Shown piece by piece: positions 59,715 to 64,000 of a stretch of 64,000 nt of DNA (positions within the stretch are counted from its first letter, which is position 1; each line of letters opens with the position of its first letter). The position numbers and the translations under genes are program-made. Below the pieces are notes generated by a model. It did no database searches and was not told the DNA's origin. It was given only the letters and a program-made list of their open reading frames with translations. The stretch is taken from contig CACMMN010000001.1 in assembly GCA_902614905.1 (NCBI GenBank), forward strand, positions 96,827 to 160,826, read 5' to 3'. The stretch is from an uncultured Pelagibacteraceae bacterium (GTDB taxonomy: Bacteria; Pseudomonadota; Alphaproteobacteria; Pelagibacterales; Pelagibacteraceae).

Positions 59715-61094
59715 ATGAAAAATTGGAAAGTTAATTCTTGGAGAAAATATCCAGTTAAGCACATTCCATCTTATGATGATGAGAAAGAACTTAACATGGT
59801 GTTGAATAAATTAAAGTCATCACCGCCATTAGTTTTTGCTGGAGAGACCAGACATCTAAAAGATCAACTTGCTGAAGTTGTAGATGGTAAGGCATTTTTA
59901 CTTCAAGGAGGAGACTGTGCAGAAAGTTTTGCAGAATTTCATCCTGACAATATAAGAGATACTTTTAAAGTTATTTTGCAAATGTCACTTGTTTTAACAT
60001 ATTCAGCATCTTTGCCAGTTGTTAAGCTTGGTAGAATTGCAGGCCAATTCTCTAAACCAAGAAGTGCACCAACTGAAAAACAAGGTGGAAAAGAATTACC
60101 TAGCTATTTAGGAGACAATATAAATTCAATTGAATTTAATGAGAAGGCTAGAAGACCAGATCCAAAGAGATTGTTCAGAGCTTATTCACAATCCGCAGCG
60201 ACATTAAATTTATTGAGAGCTTTTTCGCACGGAGGTTTTGCAGATTTAAAAAAAGTACACTTATGGAATTTAGGTTATATTAAAAATAGTCCTCAAGTTA
60301 AAAAATTTAAAGAATTAGAAGACAAAATTGCTGATGCACTTGGATTTATGGCTGCTTGTGGAATAACACCAGAATTTAATAGAAGACTATACACAGTTAA
60401 TTTTTGGACTTCACATGAAGCTCTTCACTTACCTTATGAAGAAAGTATGACAAGAACGGACTCTACAACAGGTGAATATCATAATACCTCAGCTCACTTT
60501 GTTTGGATTGGAGATAGAACTAGACAATTAGATGGTGGCCATGTTGAATTCTGCAGAGGAATTGAAAATCCAATTGGAATTAAATGTGGACCAACTTCAA
60601 AAGCAGATGAAATTGCAAAAATTTGTGAAGCTATTAATCCTAAAAATGAAAAAGGTAAAATTACTTTAATATCAAGATATGGTCATGATAAAGTTGAAAA
60701 GTTTTTACCAAAACTTATCAGAGGAATTAAAAAAGAGGGATTAAATGTTGTTTGGTCATGTGATCCAATGCATGGAAATACTTTAGTCTCAACGACAGGT
60801 TTTAAAACAAGACCATTTAATAATGTTGTTAAAGAGGTAAAAAATGTTTTTGAAGTTCATCAAAGTGAAGGATCTTATGCTGGTGGACTACATATAGAAA
60901 TGACTGGTCAAAATGTGACAGAATGTACCGGTGGTGCTAAAAATATATCTGATCAAGATTTATCAAGCAGATATCATACTCATTGTGACCCAAGATTAAA
61001 TGCAGACCAAGCTTTGGAATTAGCTTTTTTAATTTCTGATGAGATTAAAAAGAATTCCAATTATGCAAGAAATGCAATTAAAGCGGCATCTTAG
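59715..61094 (+). CDS. 3-Deoxy-7-phosphoheptulonate synthase, class II (plant type)
   Basis: 459 residues. FLLQGGDCAESFAEFHPDNIRDTF, KLGRIAGQFSKPRSAPTE, HWLW-equivalent TSHEALHLPYEESMTR, DPMHGNTLVSTTGFKTR and TECTGGAKNISDQDL are characteristic of class II DAHP synthase. It condenses PEP and erythrose-4-phosphate, the first step to aromatic amino acids. The N-terminal extension seen in mycobacterial enzymes is short here. Class I motifs are absent. Confidence 0.93.
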   Translation: MKNWKVNSWRKYPVKHIPSYDDEKELNMVLNKLKSSPPLVFAGETRHLKDQLAEVVDGKAFLLQGGDCAESFAEFHPDNIRDTFKVILQMSLVLTYSASLPVVKLGRIAGQFSKPRSAPTEKQGGKELPSYLGDNINSIEFNEKARRPDPKRLFRAYSQSAATLNLLRAFSHGGFADLKKVHLWNLGYIKNSPQVKKFKELEDKIADALGFMAACGITPEFNRRLYTVNFWTSHEALHLPYEESMTRTDSTTGEYHNTSAHFVWIGDRTRQLDGGHVEFCRGIENPIGIKCGPTSKADEIAKICEAINPKNEKGKITLISRYGHDKVEKFLPKLIRGIKKEGLNVVWSCDPMHGNTLVSTTGFKTRPFNNVVKEVKNVFEVHQSEGSYAGGLHIEMTGQNVTECTGGAKNISDQDLSSRYHTHCDPRLNADQALELAFLISDEIKKNSNYARNAIKAAS

Positions 61095-61131
61095 TCATTT
61101 AAAAATTTAATTTTTACACTATATTTGAATC

Positions 61132-61869
61132 ATGGACGCATCTAAAAAAGCTATTTTTATTAAAGATTGGATATTAAATTACGTAAATTCAATGCCAAAA
61201 AAGGCTGAGTCATTGGTAATTGGTATTTCTGGAGGTATAGATTCATCTGTCTCAAGCACGTTAAGTGCAATGACAGGGTTAAAAACAATAGTTTTATCTA
61301 TGCCAATAAAGCAAAAAGATACTCAACATGATTTAAGTTTAAGACATCAAGAATGGTTAAAAAAAAATTTCAAAAATGTTCAGGGTCACACTTTAGAGTT
61401 AGATAGTTTGTTTAAAACTTTTGAAAATACTTTAGGTAAATTTGATAGTATGCATGGAATGGCTAATTCTCGAGCTAGATTAAGAATGACGACACTCTAT
61501 CAAGTTGCTGCCGCAAATAATGGAATAGTTGTTGGAACAGGAAACAAAGTTGAGGATTTTGGTGTAGGTTTTTATACTAAGTATGGTGATGGTGGTGTTG
61601 ATATTTCTCCAATAGCTGACTGCAATAAGACAGAAGTTTGGGAACTTGGAAGAGAACTGAAAATTCTTGACGATATAATTAATGCTGCACCAACTGATGG
61701 ATTATGGGATGATGGTAGAACAGATGAGGGTCAACTTGGGTTATCTTATAAAGAGATAGAGGAGGCCATGGTCAACGAAAATTCAAAAAATAGAGATAAA
61801 TACATTCAAATAAGAAAAACAAATTTGCATAAAATGGAGCCAATTCCAGTATGCAAAATTCCTAATTAA
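61132..61869 (+). CDS. nadE: NAD synthetase, ammonia-dependent type
   Basis: 245 residues. PP-loop SGGIDSS at about 33-39, MANSRARLRMTTLYQ, VVGTGNKVEDFGVGFYTKYGDGGVDISP (adenylation site) and DGLWDDGRTDEGQLGLSY are NadE landmarks. No nitrilase/glutaminase domain is attached, so free ammonia is the nitrogen donor, or an unlinked glutaminase is used. Last step of NAD synthesis. Confidence 0.93.
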   Translation: MDASKKAIFIKDWILNYVNSMPKKAESLVIGISGGIDSSVSSTLSAMTGLKTIVLSMPIKQKDTQHDLSLRHQEWLKKNFKNVQGHTLELDSLFKTFENTLGKFDSMHGMANSRARLRMTTLYQVAAANNGIVVGTGNKVEDFGVGFYTKYGDGGVDISPIADCNKTEVWELGRELKILDDIINAAPTDGLWDDGRTDEGQLGLSYKEIEEAMVNENSKNRDKYIQIRKTNLHKMEPIPVCKIPN

Positions 61870-61914
61870 TCAATTAGATTCACAAATCTAAATTAAAAGT
61901 ATATTCCTTATACA

Positions 61915-63276
61915 ATGAACAAAGATATATATTTAAGCAACACACTTGCTGGAAAAAAAGAAATATTTAAACCAATTAATGAGAAAAAAATTGGAATGTA
62001 TGTATGTGGACCAACTGTATATGATGATCCACACATTGGAAACGCAAGACCGCTAGTAATTTTTGATATCTTGTTTAAAGTTTTAAAATGTAAGTATGGC
62101 AAATCATCAGTTACTTACGTAAGAAATATTACAGATATCGATGATAAAATTATAGAAAGTTCAAAACAAAAAAAAATATCAATAAATAAACTTTCTGAAA
62201 ACATTACTAAAAGTTTTAATAAGGATTGTGAATATCTTAAATGTGAAAAACCCTCTTTTGAGCCGAAGGCAACTGAAAATATTTCATTAATGATTGATAT
62301 GATAAATATTCTTTTAAAAAAAGGAAATGCATATGAAAATAATTCTAATGTTTATTTTGATGTTTCGACATTTAAGGATTACGGTAAATTATCAAATAAA
62401 AATATTGATGAGTTATTAGCGGGTGCCAGAGTTGAAGTTTCTAAAAATAAAAAAAAACCAGAGGATTTTGTTTTATGGAAGCCATCTAATGATGATGAAC
62501 CAGGTTGGGATTCTCCTTGGGGAAGAGGGAGACCTGGCTGGCACTTAGAGTGTTCGGCAATGTCAAAAAAATTTTTAGGTGATACTTTTGACATACATGG
62601 CGGTGGAAGAGATTTAATTTTTCCCCACCATGAAAATGAAATTGCTCAATCAAGGTGTGCTAACGGAAATAAATCATTTTCAAATTACTGGTTACACAAT
62701 GGCTTCATTACAATTTCAAATGAAAAAATGGCAAAATCGCAAGGTAACGTTTTTAAAATAAAAGACTTTCACTCTAAATATAATGGACAAGTTTTAAGGT
62801 TAGCTTTGATTACAACTCATTACAAACAATCACTAGATTGGAGTGATGATTTACTTTCACAATCTCAAAAAATTTTAGATAAGTGGTACGAGTGTTATAA
62901 AGCACCAAAAGGAAAAGTATTAATAGATGAAAAAGACTTAAGTCCTCTATACGATGATTTAAATACACCTGGATACATAAGCAATATTCACAAACTTTAT
63001 GATAAGGCATCAAAAGGCTCTGACAAAGATAAAGAAATATTTACAACAGCCTGCAATTTTATAGGTCTTCTTATTGAGCCTAAGTCAAAGTGGCTTGAGT
63101 TTAAAAAAAGTAATTTAAATATTTCAGAAAAAGAAATTTTACAAAAAATTGAAGAAAGGAATGTAGCAAGAGATAATAAAAATTACGAATTAGCTGATAA
63201 AATAAGAAATGAACTTTTAGACAAAGGTGTTTTAATTGAAGATAAAGATGATAAAACAACTTGGAAATTAAGATGA
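61915..63276 (+). CDS. cysS: Cysteinyl-tRNA synthetase
   Basis: 453 residues. Class I synthetase motifs DDPHIGNARP (HIGH, about 38-47) and KMAKSQGN (KMSKS, about 271), zinc ligands in YVCGPT, WHLECSAM, and HHENE. The C-terminal domain is short, as usual for bacterial CysRS. Its stop overlaps the next gene's start (ATGA). Spaced 45 bp from nadE. Confidence 0.95.
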   Translation: MNKDIYLSNTLAGKKEIFKPINEKKIGMYVCGPTVYDDPHIGNARPLVIFDILFKVLKCKYGKSSVTYVRNITDIDDKIIESSKQKKISINKLSENITKSFNKDCEYLKCEKPSFEPKATENISLMIDMINILLKKGNAYENNSNVYFDVSTFKDYGKLSNKNIDELLAGARVEVSKNKKKPEDFVLWKPSNDDEPGWDSPWGRGRPGWHLECSAMSKKFLGDTFDIHGGGRDLIFPHHENEIAQSRCANGNKSFSNYWLHNGFITISNEKMAKSQGNVFKIKDFHSKYNGQVLRLALITTHYKQSLDWSDDLLSQSQKILDKWYECYKAPKGKVLIDEKDLSPLYDDLNTPGYISNIHKLYDKASKGSDKDKEIFTTACNFIGLLIEPKSKWLEFKKSNLNISEKEILQKIEERNVARDNKNYELADKIRNELLDKGVLIEDKDDKTTWKLR

Positions 63277-64000
63277 GTAAAGAAAGACTTTATATATTTG
63301 ATACGACATTAAGAGATGGTGCTCAAACTCAAGGCGTCCATTTTTCTATTGATGAGAAAACAAAAATAGCTCATGCATTAGATAATTTAGGCGTTGATTA
63401 TATTGAGGGTGGCTGGCCAGGTGCTAATCCATCTGATACTGAATTTTTCCAAAAAGGTTTAAATCTTAAAAATTCTACTTTCACAGCATTTGGAATGACC
63501 AAGAAAGCAGGTAGGAGCGCTGAAAATGATCCTGGATTGTCTGCAATACTTAATTCAAATACAAATGCAGTCTGTGTAGTAGGAAAGTCATGGGACTTCC
63601 ATGTTGATGTGGCATTAGGAATTTCAAACGAAGAAAACTTAGAAAACATAAAAGAAACTACAAAACATTTTGTTAAAAGTAATAAAGAGTTTATGTTTGA
63701 TGCTGAACATTTTTTTGATGGTTATAAAACTAATCCAAAGTATGCATTAGCATGTGTTAAAGCTGCTTATGACAATGGAGCTAAATGGATTGTGCTTTGT
63801 GACACAAATGGAGGAACACTTCCTCATGAGGTAACTAAAATAGTCAAAGAAGTATCAGAACATATACCTGGCGAAAACTTAGGAATACACGCGCATAATG
63901 ATACGGGTAATGCAGTAGCAAATTCAATTGCAGCTGTATTATCTGGAGCAAGACAAATTCAAGGAACAATAAATGGTTTAGGTGAAAGATGTGGTAACGC
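63273..64000 (+). CDS. cimA: Citramalate synthase / isopropylmalate synthase family, N-terminal part (cut by window edge)
   Basis: ATG at 63273 overlaps the cysS stop by 4 bases. 242 codons are open to the window end; absent from the track because no stop is included. FDTTLRDGAQTQGVHFS at the N-terminus, DYIEGGWPGANPSDTEFF, DTNGGTLPHEV, IHAHNDTGNAVANSIAAV and NGLGERCGN are DRE-TIM metallolyase motifs. The GGWPGANPSD segment is typical of (R)-citramalate synthase CimA rather than LeuA, suggesting a pyruvate-based isoleucine route. Confidence 0.85.
   Translation, partial: MSKERLYIFDTTLRDGAQTQGVHFSIDEKTKIAHALDNLGVDYIEGGWPGANPSDTEFFQKGLNLKNSTFTAFGMTKKAGRSAENDPGLSAILNSNTNAVCVVGKSWDFHVDVALGISNEENLENIKETTKHFVKSNKEFMFDAEHFFDGYKTNPKYALACVKAAYDNGAKWIVLCDTNGGTLPHEVTKIVKEVSEHIPGENLGIHAHNDTGNAVANSIAAVLSGARQIQGTINGLGERCGN

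Overview
The window looks like a chromosomal segment of a SAR11 / Pelagibacter-type marine alphaproteobacterium. The evidence is very A+T-rich DNA, very short intergenic spaces with many 1-30 bp gene overlaps, lysine/asparagine/isoleucine-rich proteins, and a characteristic gene set: taurine uptake and transamination, a dimethylglycine-dehydrogenase-type enzyme, a TRAP transporter, methylcitrate-cycle genes, class II DAHP synthase and a fused SpeD-SpeE. The species assignment is inference from gene content; there is no rRNA in the window. Layout: 1-6650 holds the start of a PQQ-type sugar dehydrogenase (cut by the window edge), a TauABC-like transporter, an omega-amino-acid:pyruvate aminotransferase and alanine dehydrogenase, which together suggest taurine nitrogen use. 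6651-12500 is an accessory island. It has a C5-cytosine methyltransferase plus HNH endonuclease (a probable type II restriction-modification pair) facing a four-gene overlapping operon: TerB-like protein, DksA/topoisomerase-type zinc protein, NurA-like nuclease and HerA-like ATPase. This operon is the best candidate for a little-described defence or DNA-processing system. 12501-15600 has a promoter and a leader RNA that fits the SAM-II/SAM-V riboswitch architecture, then a 55-codon ORF and the large FAD/GcvT-type N-methylglycine dehydrogenase. 15400-20560 is mixed: a small membrane protein, a double-HTH regulator with a 12-bp-arm inverted repeat over its start codon, a BASS-family transporter, a SHOCT protein, a glycosyltransferase, tRNA(CAT), and a cupredoxin/DUF4396/thioredoxin-fold group. 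20561-24660 is the dTDP-rhamnose operon (rmlB-A-C-D-like) with a divergent family 2 glycosyltransferase. 24656-28854 links purine and methylthioadenosine salvage (apt, mtnP, mtnA, class II aldolase) to the MTA-producing fused AdoMet decarboxylase/spermidine synthase; the order fits the DHAP shunt. 28912-31146 is a polar amino acid ABC transporter lacking its ATPase. 31143-40181 mixes cell-surface glycosyltransferases, redox proteins, a cis-CaaD-like tautomerase, rpoZ, cmk and a CoA transferase. 40274-43159 is a complete TRAP transporter. Then come dusA, a tandem TauE/SafE pair, a phosphohexomutase/oxidoreductase/GT17 sugar cluster, and nrdAB behind a tandem NrdR-box-like site. 52316-64000 holds a methyltransferase, prpCBD with a phosphatase, a free-standing GlmU acetyltransferase domain with glmS, class II DAHP synthase, nadE, cysS and the start of a citramalate-synthase-type gene. 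A recurring design is visible: all three periplasmic substrate-binding-protein genes are followed by a strong hairpin before the next transporter gene, probably setting a high binding-protein to permease ratio. The only stretch over 300 bases between track ORFs is 12501-12871, and it is accounted for by the riboswitch-like leader and the 55-codon ORF. No rRNA, CRISPR array, insertion sequence, integrase or transposase was seen.
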